This document shows, in pieces, positions 1 to 7,689 of a DNA stretch of 42,838 nt. A program made the position numbers and the translations under genes. The stretch is from Desulfuromonadaceae bacterium (GTDB lineage Bacteria > Desulfobacterota > Desulfuromonadia > Desulfuromonadales > UBA2294), in the NCBI GenBank assembly GCA_024636225.1, contig JAGXHN010000044.1:1-42838 (forward strand). Reading direction: 5' to 3'. Position 1 is the first letter of the stretch. Every line of letters starts with the position of its first letter. The notes below the pieces were generated by a model. That model was not told the origin of the DNA and did no database searches. It was given only the letters and a program-made list of their open reading frames with translations.

Positions 1-2
1 AT

Positions 3-785
3 TGTGGTTCTCTCCCTTTTAATCTGCTTGAAACCGAACTGTTCGGTCATGAAAAGGGGGCCTTTACTGATGCCAAGAATCGCAAACTCGGGCTGTTTGA
101 AGAGGCAAACGGGGGGACGATCTTTCTCGATGAAATCGGCGAGATGGATCTGAATCTGCAGGTTAAACTGCTGCGGGTTCTGGAAGATCGCAAAATAAGA
201 CGACTCGGCGGGACACGCAATATTGAAATCGATGCCAGAATTATTGCCGCGACCAACCGTGATGTAAAAAGTGCCATAGAGGAAAAAGTCTTTCGCGAAG
301 ACCTCTACTATCGAATCAATGTTTTTCCGATTCATATTCCACCGTTGCGGGATCGACGTGAAGATATATTGCCATTGCTCGATTTTTTTATTCATCGATT
401 CAGTCGAAACTTTAACAAAAAAATCCGTGAGGTTTCACGGGACGCCCTTGATCTGTTTAAACGCTACTCCTGGCCGGGGAATGTACGTGAACTGCGCAAT
501 GTGATTGAACGGATCTGCATCATGCAGAATGAGGCCGTAATTCTGCCGGAGCATCTTCCGACTGAGATCTGGGGGGGGGCGCCGATGACCGAATCAGGTT
601 TGAGTTTTGAAATTCCTTCGGAGGGGATCTCCCTTGAGAGTCTGATTGAGGACATTGAAAAGAAGTATATCGAAAAGGCGCTGGAGGTCAGTGGCGGCAA
701 TGTGGCAAAAACTTCAAGAATTTTAAATGTCCCTCGCGGAACGCTTCGATACAAGCTGGGGAAGTACAATCTTGACTCAGAATAA
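3..785 (+). CDS. Sigma-54 enhancer-binding transcriptional regulator, C-terminal part (5' end outside window)
   Basis: This is the back part of an NtrC-family activator that uses ATP hydrolysis to remodel sigma-54 RNA polymerase. The frame is open from the window edge, so the receiver or sensor domain and Walker A motif are missing. Visible are the sigma-54-contact loop, here GAFTDA instead of the usual GAFTGA, the Walker B motif GTIFLDEIGE, the arginine-rich AAA+ segment REDLYYRINVFPI, the WPGNVRELRN sensor II motif, and a Fis-type helix-turn-helix at the end (GGNVAKTSRILNVPRGTLRY). The first downstream element is a candidate sigma-54 promoter and small RNA at 920-1069, as in cbrB-crcZ of pseudomonads. 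By inference, this protein is the activator of that RNA. The family call is firm; the regulon is a guess. Confidence 0.95.
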   Translation, partial: CGSLPFNLLETELFGHEKGAFTDAKNRKLGLFEEANGGTIFLDEIGEMDLNLQVKLLRVLEDRKIRRLGGTRNIEIDARIIAATNRDVKSAIEEKVFREDLYYRINVFPIHIPPLRDRREDILPLLDFFIHRFSRNFNKKIREVSRDALDLFKRYSWPGNVRELRNVIERICIMQNEAVILPEHLPTEIWGGAPMTESGLSFEIPSEGISLESLIEDIEKKYIEKALEVSGGNVAKTSRILNVPRGTLRYKLGKYNLDSE

Positions 786-919
786 TCATTCAGGCCAAAA
801 ATAGCCAGATACGGTAGATTTTGGCCACATTCTCTCGTTTATGACCGGGCTGTTTTTATGTAACTTTAAATTTGTTTTAAAAAAACAGATAGTTACACTT
901 TAATCCTCTCTTTAAATAG
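786..919 (+). promoter_or_regulatory. Upstream region with three long inverted repeats (candidate EBP enhancer)
   Basis: No gene is seen between 786 and 1168; this first part holds three perfect inverted repeats. GGCCAAAA at 793-800 pairs with TTTTGGCC at 819-826. CTGTTTTT at 850-857 pairs with AAAAACAG at 881-888. TGTAACT at 859-865 pairs with AGTTACA at 891-897. The last is centred near 878, about 70 bp before the predicted start of transcription at about 947, a normal distance for sigma-54 enhancers. The first repeat follows the stop codon of the EBP gene and could instead help end its transcript, although no T-run follows it. Protein binding is inferred. Confidence 0.4.
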
Positions 920-936
920 TTGGCGTGCAGTTTGCT
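920..936 (+). promoter_or_regulatory. Sigma-54 (-24/-12) promoter
   Basis: The sequence TTGGCGTGCAGTTTGCT has GG at 922-923 and GC at 934-935, exactly ten bases apart, and matches TGGCRYG-N4-TTGCW. The -12 half is perfect. Transcription should start near 947. No open reading frame with a ribosome-binding site follows before the terminator at 1031-1069, which points to a non-coding product. Confidence 0.7.
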
Positions 937-946
937 ACTAGAGACT

Positions 947-1069
947 CAGTCGACGTAATTCGAACAGCAAAAAACAGCAAAGAGCTTGAAAGAGTTTATG
1001 ATTCGGCCGCCCCCCGGCCGGATCACTTTCGCCCCATTCCAGCCCTCCTTCGGAATGGGGCATTTTTTT
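947..1069 (+). ncRNA. Candidate sigma-54-dependent small RNA with C-rich hairpin loops
   Basis: A transcript of about 123 nt is bounded by the sigma-54 promoter at 920-936 and the terminator at 1031-1069. Its 5' part carries two copies of AACAGCAAA (963-971 and 973-981), A-rich ARN-type tracts of the kind bound by the distal face of Hfq. A 10-bp hairpin follows at 1000-1024 (GATTCGGCCG against CGGCCGGATC, one G-U pair) with a CCCCC loop. The terminator loop reads AGCCCTCCTTC and contains CCTCC, complementary to a Shine-Dalgarno sequence. Unpaired C-rich loops are the usual seed of small RNAs that block ribosome binding. The 79-codon GTG frame across it has no ribosome-binding site and runs through the promoter and terminator. 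The boundaries are predicted, and no known RNA family is claimed. Confidence 0.55.
1031..1069 (+). terminator. Rho-independent terminator
   Basis: GCCCCATTCC (1031-1040) pairs perfectly with GGAATGGGGC (1052-1061) around an 11-nt loop, followed by ATTTTTTT. It closes the candidate small RNA and insulates the M16 operon downstream. Confidence 0.9.
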
Positions 1070-1090
1070 ATTCACCTCCACCTCTCTTGC

Positions 1091-1118
1091 TCGACCAGAT
1101 CTATGACTCTGTGTATAC
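1091..1118 (+). promoter_or_regulatory. Possible sigma-70 promoter of the M16 operon
   Basis: TCGACC (1091-1096) and TATACT (1113-1118) are separated by 16 bp, just after the terminator and about 50 bp before the M16 start. The -10 box is good and the -35 box moderate. Confidence 0.4.
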
Positions 1119-1168
1119 TCTGAATATCATAATTATTATTGAGATCTTTTCAGGAAGAGAGTGATTTT

Positions 1169-2650
1169 ATGCGTCGATTTAAACACTATCTATTACTTCC
1201 CCTTTTATTTATCTCCACGATCTGCTTTGGCAGCGGCCTTGAAGAGCGTGTGCTGGAACATACCTTTGCCAATGGATTGAAATTACTGGTTGTCGAACGT
1301 CGTGCCTCGCCGACATTCTCCGCTTATATAACTCTGGGGGTTGGCTCTGTTCATGAAACCGACCGAACCCGTGGCGTTGCCCATCTGCTGGAGCATATGC
1401 TGTTCAAAGGGACAAAGACGTTGGGGACAATCGACTACGAAGCCGAAGAGAAAGTCTTGCAGCAGATTGAGGCGATCGGGAGCCGGCTTGATGCTGAGCG
1501 TTTGAAACCGAATCCGGATTCCGAGACAATCGCCACTCTGGAGCAGCGCCTGCAACAACTTCAAGCCGAACATAAAAAGTTTGTCGTCAAGGACGAATTC
1601 TCTAAAATTTATGCTGAGCATGGCGGCGTCGGTTACAATGCGTTTACCAGCAAGGATCAGACCTCGTATCTTATTTCGCTTCCGGCGAACAAGTTTGAAC
1701 TCTGGGCGGCGATTGAATCGGATCGGATGAAAAATCCGGTTCTGCGTGAATTTTATACCGAGCGGGAGGTGGTGCGCGAAGAGCGACGTCGATCGTATGA
1801 CAGTAATCCGCGGGGTCTGTTGTATGAAAATCTGCTGGCGAATGCTTATACTGTGCATCCTTATCGCAATCCGATCATCGGTTGGGATACCGATATCAGA
1901 AATCTGTCTCTTGCCGAAACGCGGGATTTTCTGCAAAGCTATTATGCACCGGTCAATGCTGTGATCACTCTGGTTGGTGATCTTTCATTCGATCAGGCTG
2001 TTGCGACGGTAGGACAATATTTCGGTGATATCGAAGCCGGGGTCAAGGTTCCGTCTGTCCCTTCTGTAGAGCCTGTGCAGAGAGGGGAGAAGCGGATTGC
2101 TGTTAATTTCGATGCTGAACCGACCCTTTCAATTGCTTATCACAAACCGACCCTGCCGGATCGACAAGATTATGTTTTTGATGTCATCGATGCTCTGCTG
2201 TCTGGTGGCTCGACCTCCATGCTCTACCGCTCCCTTCTGGTTGAACAACAGCTTGTTTCATCCATAGCGACTTATGCGGCCCCCGGGGCACGTTATCCGA
2301 ATCTTTTTGTCATTTCGGCGACGCCGCGCTACCCTCACACTCCTGCCGAGGTTGAAGCTGCTATTTATGCTGAACTCCATAAACTTGCCACCGAACCGGT
2401 TGCCGATGCCGAGTTGAGTCGGATCCAGAAACGTTTGCGCACGGATAATATTCGCTCTCTCGGGAGTAATAGCGGGTTGGCCAATATGCTCTCTTATTAT
2501 CAATCGATTGCCGGATCCTGGCGTTATCTGGTCGAATATGAAAAACAGATCGAAACGGTCACGGCAAAAGAGGTGATGGCTGTCGCCCGTGATTATTTTA
2601 TCCCCGGAAACCGTACAGTTGTTGTTCTTGCCAAAGGGGGGCTTAAGTGA
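1169..2650 (+). CDS. M16 family zinc metallopeptidase, catalytic subunit
   Basis: A 493-residue insulinase/processing-peptidase-like protease. The inverted zinc motif HLLEH lies at residues 72-76 (H72, E75, H76), and the third ligand region EREVVREERR is further on. Residues 1-22 form a signal peptide, so it works in the periplasm. Between the zinc motif and the third ligand there is an extra, charged, probably coiled-coil insert of about 60 residues. The ATG at 1169 is chosen over the upstream TTG because AGGAAGAGA (1152-1160) lies 8 nt before it and the signal peptide starts there. The next gene is a second M16 protein without the zinc motif. Such pairs usually form a heterodimer with one active subunit. 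The substrate is unknown. Confidence 0.93.
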   Translation: MRRFKHYLLLPLLFISTICFGSGLEERVLEHTFANGLKLLVVERRASPTFSAYITLGVGSVHETDRTRGVAHLLEHMLFKGTKTLGTIDYEAEEKVLQQIEAIGSRLDAERLKPNPDSETIATLEQRLQQLQAEHKKFVVKDEFSKIYAEHGGVGYNAFTSKDQTSYLISLPANKFELWAAIESDRMKNPVLREFYTEREVVREERRRSYDSNPRGLLYENLLANAYTVHPYRNPIIGWDTDIRNLSLAETRDFLQSYYAPVNAVITLVGDLSFDQAVATVGQYFGDIEAGVKVPSVPSVEPVQRGEKRIAVNFDAEPTLSIAYHKPTLPDRQDYVFDVIDALLSGGSTSMLYRSLLVEQQLVSSIATYAAPGARYPNLFVISATPRYPHTPAEVEAAIYAELHKLATEPVADAELSRIQKRLRTDNIRSLGSNSGLANMLSYYQSIAGSWRYLVEYEKQIETVTAKEVMAVARDYFIPGNRTVVVLAKGGLK

Positions 2651-4089
2651 TGTCACGTTATCTCTCTTCGTTCCTGTTGCTGCTCTCTCTGGGGATCACC
2701 TCCTGTCTCCCTGCCCAGACGGAAAATGTCCGCCCTGACGCTCTTGCTTTTGCGCCGCTTCAGCTGGTTGTGCCGGAGATCAAACCGATCGTTCTGGCAA
2801 ATGGTGTTCATCTCTATCTTTTAGAGGATCGTGAGCTCCCTTTAATTCAGATGACCGGAATGATCGGTGTCGGCAATATCAATGACTCTGACGACAAAAC
2901 CGGACAGGGGGAGCTGTTTGCCGCTCTGTTAAGTGAAGGGGGTGCCGGGGAGAGGGGGGCGAGCGCATTTGAGGAGTACCTGGAAAGTCTTGCTATCAAT
3001 TTGAGTACCGATATCGATCCCTACTCGACAACCTTGCGGCTGTCGTTGTTAAGTGAGGATCTCGATGCCGGGCTGCAGATACTTGATGATTTGCTGCGTC
3101 GCCCCAGGTTCGACCCAAAGCGCCTGGAACTCGCGAAACGACAGATGATTGAAGCGATCCGTCGCCAGAATGACAACCCGCAAAGTATCGCGCAGCGAGC
3201 TTTTAACGCGAATGTTTACGGGAATCATCCGTTTGGTCGGACGCCTGCAATTGCGACAGTTGAACAGGTCGAGCGTGAAGATCTCGTCGATTTTCACCGC
3301 ACTCATTTTACCCCTGAAAATCTCTATCTGGCCATCAGCGGCGATTTTGATCGAGCAGAGCTCGAACAGAAAATCCGTGTACTTTTGGCTGATTGGGACC
3401 AGGGTAGTCCGATGCCGGTGAAGATTCCTGATTTGACAGAGTCGCCGAAGCCGGCAATCCTGGTCGCCGAAAAAGAGATACCACAGACCACAGTTATGAT
3501 CGGTAGTGTCGGCATCAGTAAGGATGATCCGGATTTGCTGACGGTGCAGGTGATGAATGCCATCCTCGGCGGAAGTGGTTTTAACTCCAGATTAATGCGT
3601 GAAATTCGTTCGAACCGGGGGCTGGCCTATTCGGTCTATTCTTACTATGCGATAGGTCGTCGTTTGCCCGGCAGTTTTGTTGCCAGTGGTGAAACAAAAA
3701 ATGAAACAGCGATGTTGATGGTCTCTTTGATGCTGGAAGAAATAGAAAAAATCCGAACTGAGCTTGTATCAGAAGAGGAGCTGGAGCTGGCCAAGGAGAG
3801 TCGGATCAACTCTTTTGTGTTTGCCTTTACCGACAGTCATGATGTGTTGACCCAGCAGCTGCGGCTCGATTTTTTTGATTACCCACCCGGATATTTACAG
3901 ACCTACCGGGAGAAGATAACTGCGATCAGTCGAGAAGATATTTTACGTGTCGCGCAAAAACATCTCCACCCGGAAGAGATGGTCATCGTTCTGGTCGGTC
4001 AACCCGATCAATACGAAGCCGCAGCTGAAAATCTGCAAAGACCGATCATAATATTACCCCAGGTTGAGCTGCCCGGTGTGTCACGATGA
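2650..4089 (+). CDS. M16 family peptidase-like lipoprotein, non-catalytic partner subunit
   Basis: A 479-residue M16 homologue. The region aligning with HxxEH reads GQGELFAALL, so the zinc ligands are gone. It keeps the RGLAYSVYS segment typical of the substrate-binding partner subunit. The N-terminus is a lipoprotein signal with lipobox ITSC at residues 17-20 (MSRYLSSFLLLLSLGITSC), which would tether the pair to a membrane. Its ATG overlaps the TGA of the catalytic subunit by one base (TGATG), suggesting coupled translation and equal amounts. It ends by an ATGA overlap with the BrkB gene. The family call is firm; the inactive role follows from the missing residues. Confidence 0.93.
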   Translation: MSRYLSSFLLLLSLGITSCLPAQTENVRPDALAFAPLQLVVPEIKPIVLANGVHLYLLEDRELPLIQMTGMIGVGNINDSDDKTGQGELFAALLSEGGAGERGASAFEEYLESLAINLSTDIDPYSTTLRLSLLSEDLDAGLQILDDLLRRPRFDPKRLELAKRQMIEAIRRQNDNPQSIAQRAFNANVYGNHPFGRTPAIATVEQVEREDLVDFHRTHFTPENLYLAISGDFDRAELEQKIRVLLADWDQGSPMPVKIPDLTESPKPAILVAEKEIPQTTVMIGSVGISKDDPDLLTVQVMNAILGGSGFNSRLMREIRSNRGLAYSVYSYYAIGRRLPGSFVASGETKNETAMLMVSLMLEEIEKIRTELVSEEELELAKESRINSFVFAFTDSHDVLTQQLRLDFFDYPPGYLQTYREKITAISREDILRVAQKHLHPEEMVIVLVGQPDQYEAAAENLQRPIIILPQVELPGVSR

Positions 4090-5465
4090 AGAAGACTAAG
4101 GCTCGCATCGTCTCCATTCGGCGCTTTTTAACCGATAATGTCTGGCATGATCTCTCTGACGAAGCTTCGAAAATCAGACAGTTCGGACAGAAGGCGTTGC
4201 GTGTTCTGATTATTGTTTATCGGGATTTCGGTCGCGATAATTGTATGTTGCGCGCCTCGGCTCTCACTTATGCAACACTTTTGGCGATTGTCCCTCTGCT
4301 CGCTTTTGCTTTTGCTGTTCTAAAAGGGCTCGGTGTTCAAAACAAGATAGAACCGCTCATTATAGAAAATCTGGCAGTCGGCTCACAGGAGGTTGTGACA
4401 AAGATAATTGAGTATATCAACAATACCAATGTCGGACAACTCGGGTCTGTCGGTCTCGGGATGCTGCTGCTGACTGTTCTGGCCCTTTTATCCAACGTTG
4501 AAAAGAGTTTTAATTCTGTTTGGGGGGTCAGTGAAACCCGGACTTTTTTACGTCGTTTTGCCGATTATTTCTCAGTCGTCGCTTTCGGCCCGTTGCTTGT
4601 CGTTGTCGCCATGTCGATGACTGCCTCTCTGCAAAACAACGAACTGGTGCTGGCGCTTCAGTCCAAACTGTTTATCGGTGATCTGATCCGGTTCGCCTTT
4701 AAAATACTGCCGTATGTCGCGATGTGGATCGCATTCACCTTTCTTTATGTCTTTATGCCGAATATTCGTGTTCGTGTGCCAGCGGCGATTGTGGGCGGGG
4801 TGATCGGCGGCACTCTCTGGCAACTTGTGCAGATCGGTTATGTTCTGTTTCAGGTCGGAGTGTCGCGCTATAACGCCATTTACGGAACCATGGCGGCGTT
4901 ACCGATTATCATGGTCTGGATCTATCTCTCATGGATGATCGTTCTTTTCGGACTTGAAATTACCAGTACGATTCAGAATCTGCAGAATATCAGCCATCGA
5001 ATCCGGTCTGAAAAAGAGCAGCTCTGGCGGCATGACTTCATCGGTTTGGCGCTTCTGCTCGCTGTGACCCGAACCTTTATTCAGGGTGACGCACCGTTGT
5101 CTGTTGAACACCTGGCTGCGCGGCTCAATCTTCTGCCGGGGCAGGTGATTAAAATCACCAATGAGTTGATGACCCTCGGGTATCTGACGAAAGTCTCAAG
5201 GGACGGTTATGAGGAGGGGTTTGTACCACTGCAGTCACCTGAAAATATCGTAATCAAAGATCTCTTGAGTCAGTTCAGGGGGGAGCTGCCGGATGCGCAG
5301 AACGATAAAGGGCGGTCAGACTGGAGTCTGATCCGGGAACTGTCAGTTGCGTTGGCGGATGCTGAGACTCAGGTTCTGGACGGAATGACCGTTTATCAAC
5401 TGGCGCAGAAAACAGCAGGAACCGGGGGAGTTTCGATGCAGGCGCAGGTCAGTTCGAAGGGATGA
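4086..5465 (+). CDS. YihY/BrkB family inner-membrane protein with C-terminal winged-helix-like domain
   Basis: A 459-residue member of the YihY/virulence factor BrkB family, once misnamed ribonuclease BN. Hydrophobic stretches across roughly residues 55-300 give about six membrane spans. Family motifs include ASALTYATLLAIVPLLAF near the start and YNAIYGTMAALPIIMVWIYL around residue 260. The last 150 or so residues are soluble and resemble a winged helix (LAARLNLLPGQVIKITNELM), an extension found in longer family members. It overlaps the M16 gene by 4 nt (ATGA), so the three genes form one operon. Its 3' end overlaps the convergent lpxH gene by 17 nt. The transported substrate or partner is not known for the family. 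Confidence 0.9.
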   Translation: MKKTKARIVSIRRFLTDNVWHDLSDEASKIRQFGQKALRVLIIVYRDFGRDNCMLRASALTYATLLAIVPLLAFAFAVLKGLGVQNKIEPLIIENLAVGSQEVVTKIIEYINNTNVGQLGSVGLGMLLLTVLALLSNVEKSFNSVWGVSETRTFLRRFADYFSVVAFGPLLVVVAMSMTASLQNNELVLALQSKLFIGDLIRFAFKILPYVAMWIAFTFLYVFMPNIRVRVPAAIVGGVIGGTLWQLVQIGYVLFQVGVSRYNAIYGTMAALPIIMVWIYLSWMIVLFGLEITSTIQNLQNISHRIRSEKEQLWRHDFIGLALLLAVTRTFIQGDAPLSVEHLAARLNLLPGQVIKITNELMTLGYLTKVSRDGYEEGFVPLQSPENIVIKDLLSQFRGELPDAQNDKGRSDWSLIRELSVALADAETQVLDGMTVYQLAQKTAGTGGVSMQAQVSSKG

Positions 5466-6177
5466 CGGCCGTAAATTTTTCCAGCCGGAATTCTCCATTT
5501 TCATAGAGTGCATAAGAGTATTGCTCAATCCAGTCACCGAGGGCGATCAGCGTTTGGGGCTCAGTCGCTTCCACAAACGGCGTGTGATAATGTCCGGTCA
5601 GAACCACCTCGACTCCTTGTTTGTAAAATTGATCGGCATAAGCGACCAGGGTAGAGCGGCTTCCGCCAGAAGGACGTCGGCTCTTTTTACCGGCGCTGTT
5701 GCGTGAAGCCCAGGCGGCAAATCTCCAGATCGCATCGGGGTGAATCACCCGGGATAAAAATCGGGCGATTCGACTGCGAAAAACAGCTCGTAAAAGCCGA
5801 TAGCCTCTGTCTGACGGGTTCGCCAGATCTCCGTGAGCCAGATAAACGCGCCGTCCGTCGATATTGACTTCACCACCATCCGGCAAAATCGTACAGTTGA
5901 GAGTCCGTTCGAAAAATGGCCCGAGTCTGAAATCGTGATTCCCCTCCACATAAACAATGCGGGTGCCGTCTGCATGGAGTTTGGCCAGAGAGTTCAGAAG
6001 CGGGAGATGATCGGTATAAACAACGTGTTCGAAGCCGATCCAGAATTCGAAAATATCTCCGAGCAGGTAAAGAGTGCGCACCGGTTCCGGCTGATTCTCC
6101 AGAAAAAACAGGAGGGCACGATAGTTTTTATCTTCGGGGTGGCGCAGGTGCGCATCGGCTATAAAGAGGTCTCGCAT
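5449..6177 (-). CDS. lpxH: UDP-2,3-diacylglucosamine diphosphatase (LpxH-type)
   Basis: A 242-residue calcineurin-like phosphoesterase that hydrolyses UDP-2,3-diacylglucosamine to lipid X in lipid A synthesis, acting at the cytoplasmic face of the inner membrane. Metal-binding motifs appear in family order: IADAHL near residue 8, LLGDIFEFWIG near 40, GNHDF near 80, AHGD near 110 and GHYHTP near 195. The start at 6177 is set by promoter geometry. TTGACT (6208-6213) and TATAGT (6185-6190) are 17 bp apart on this strand, and the -10 box ends exactly 7 nt before the ATG, so the mRNA should begin at or next to the start codon. There is no Shine-Dalgarno. The 3' end overlaps brkB by 17 nt. Confidence 0.88.
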   Translation of the reverse strand: MRDLFIADAHLRHPEDKNYRALLFFLENQPEPVRTLYLLGDIFEFWIGFEHVVYTDHLPLLNSLAKLHADGTRIVYVEGNHDFRLGPFFERTLNCTILPDGGEVNIDGRRVYLAHGDLANPSDRGYRLLRAVFRSRIARFLSRVIHPDAIWRFAAWASRNSAGKKSRRPSGGSRSTLVAYADQFYKQGVEVVLTGHYHTPFVEATEPQTLIALGDWIEQYSYALYENGEFRLEKFTAVIPSN

Positions 6178-6213
6178 GACGGCCACTATAATGAGCAACT
6201 TTAGGCAAGTCAA
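6178..6213 (-). promoter_or_regulatory. Near-consensus sigma-70 promoter giving a leaderless lpxH mRNA
   Basis: Read on the minus strand, TTGACT, a 17-bp spacer and TATAGT are followed by GGCCGTC and then ATG. The usual start of transcription, 7-8 nt after the -10 box, falls on the A of the start codon. Confidence 0.65.
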
Positions 6214-6385
6214 GGAGGGGCGAATCGGCTCTCATTTTTTAATAAAGTATTATTGCAGCAGAAGCATTTTTGCACACTTCTGCAAAGGCCTTTGATCTGC
6301 GTCGTTGTTGTTTAATCCTTTCTGTTTTTGCCTGGTTCTATGGGGCGTTTTCTGTGGATTTTTGCGGCGACATGAAGATAATCCT

Positions 6386-6393
6386 GCTATACT
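6386..6393 (+). promoter_or_regulatory. Extended -10 promoter of the TPR gene
   Basis: GCTATACT preceded by T gives the extended -10 form TGCTATACT, with transcription expected near 6400 and the start codon at 6430. No good -35 box is seen, as is usual for this class. Confidence 0.45.
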
Positions 6394-6429
6394 CCCAATT
6401 CAAATAATTGCAGGGCAGGCGATCGGAAG

Positions 6430-7689
6430 ATGATGGACGAAGAATACGAAGAAGATTACGATGATTTTGCCGACTTTGAACAGTCGCAACTGCTGGGGCT
6501 GGCACAGTTGTCACTTGAACGTGGAGACAACGAAACGGCACTGGAGCTGGTTGAGGAGTATCTTGAACTGAATCCGTTCGATGTTGAAGCACTCAACGTT
6601 TGTGCTGTCGCTTCCGCCAATCTGAATGATCATGTCAAGGCGCTCTCTCTTTATCGCGCCGCGTTGACTTATGATCCTAAAAATGGTGCTATTCATCATA
6701 ACTTTGGGGTTCTTCTGGAAAAGACCGGTGCTTATAAAGATGCCCTTGCGGCCTTTGACCGGTCGCTTGAACTACAACCGGATTTTCCTGAAGCCTACAT
6801 CAATCGCGGTAACGTTCTGGATGAGCTTGGGGAGACTGAAGCAGCGCTGGCGATGTACGATGAAGCGATGCGCCGGAAGCCGGACTCTTCTGATGCCTGT
6901 TTCAATAAAGGGTATGCTTTGAATCGTCTCGAACGGTTTGACGAGGCCCAGAGTTGTTTTCGCAAAGCACTGGAGTCTAACGCTTCTGATGCCGCCAGTC
7001 TGAATGGACTCGGTTTTGCTCTGGCGGGTCTCGCCGGATTGAGTGAGGCGATTGATTTATATAGTCAGGCGATTACCCAGGATCCGGGCAATCCGACTTA
7101 TTACTATAATCGGGCCAACGCTTACAGCCGCCTTCATCAGGTTGAGCTGGCCTTGGCCGATTACGACGCGGTTTTAAGCCGTGATCCTGATTTTGGTGAA
7201 GCACTGGTTGAAAAGATTCTTCTGTTGAACGATAATGACCGATCGCAAGAAGCTTTTGCTCTTCTTGATGCGGCTGATAAGAACTCCCCCGATAATTCGG
7301 ACTTCGCTTTTTATCGGGCTTTATTGCACGAAAAACGGGGGGAGTTGCAAGCCGCGCTGGAGATGCTCGAAATCAGTCTTGCCCGTGATCCTGAATCGAA
7401 TTACGCCCTGAACAATAAAGGGAATATTCTGATGGATCTCAATCGTATTGATGAAGCTTTAGTCTGTTTTGACACCATATTGCAGCGTGCGCCTGACTAT
7501 ACTCTTGCGCACTATAATCGCGCCTGCGTCTTTTCCCGTCAGGGACGAATGCAGGAGACCCTTGACGAGCTAGAATCCGTCTTCAACCAGGATGCGCATC
7601 TGTTACAGGATGCGATCACAGACCCCGACTTTAAATGGCTGAGCAACAATCCCTTTTTCCAGAAATTGACCGGCCTGAAACAGGGCTGA
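6430..7689 (+). CDS. Tetratricopeptide repeat protein
   Basis: A 419-residue cytoplasmic protein made almost wholly of about eleven TPR units (for example the spans around [20 protein letters not shown] and [20 protein letters not shown]). It is preceded by a very acidic head, [18 protein letters not shown]. There is no signal peptide. The C-terminus ends in a capping segment ([16 protein letters not shown]) common to this TPR type. TPR arrays bind partner proteins; no enzymatic motif is seen. Two ATGs occur at 6430 and 6433; the second is better spaced from CGGAAG. The gene overlaps the following copper ATPase by 55 nt, which implies coupled expression, but a functional link to copper is not evident. 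Confidence 0.9.
   Translation: MMDEEYEEDYDDFADFEQSQLLGLAQLSLERGDNETALELVEEYLELNPFDVEALNVCAVASANLNDHVKALSLYRAALTYDPKNGAIHHNFGVLLEKTGAYKDALAAFDRSLELQPDFPEAYINRGNVLDELGETEAALAMYDEAMRRKPDSSDACFNKGYALNRLERFDEAQSCFRKALESNASDAASLNGLGFALAGLAGLSEAIDLYSQAITQDPGNPTYYYNRANAYSRLHQVELALADYDAVLSRDPDFGEALVEKILLLNDNDRSQEAFALLDAADKNSPDNSDFAFYRALLHEKRGELQAALEMLEISLARDPESNYALNNKGNILMDLNRIDEALVCFDTILQRAPDYTLAHYNRACVFSRQGRMQETLDELESVFNQDAHLLQDAITDPDFKWLSNNPFFQKLTGLKQG

Noticed and set aside
963..981. CRISPR or tandem repeat array
   Set aside because: Only two 9-bp copies one base apart, with no spacer-repeat pattern. No CRISPR array was found anywhere in the window.
925..1164. 79-codon GTG frame across the candidate sRNA
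   Set aside because: It begins inside the -24/-12 promoter, runs through a perfect terminator hairpin and into the next promoter, and has no ribosome-binding site or protein-like composition.
5449..6204. Plus-strand frames opposite lpxH (for example 5833-6204)
   Set aside because: They are antisense to clear phosphoesterase motifs and lack ribosome sites.
6287..6300. GG-N10-GC sigma-54-like match upstream of the TPR gene
   Set aside because: The -24 half reads AGGCCT and the -12 half CTGCG; a better extended -10 promoter lies closer to the gene.
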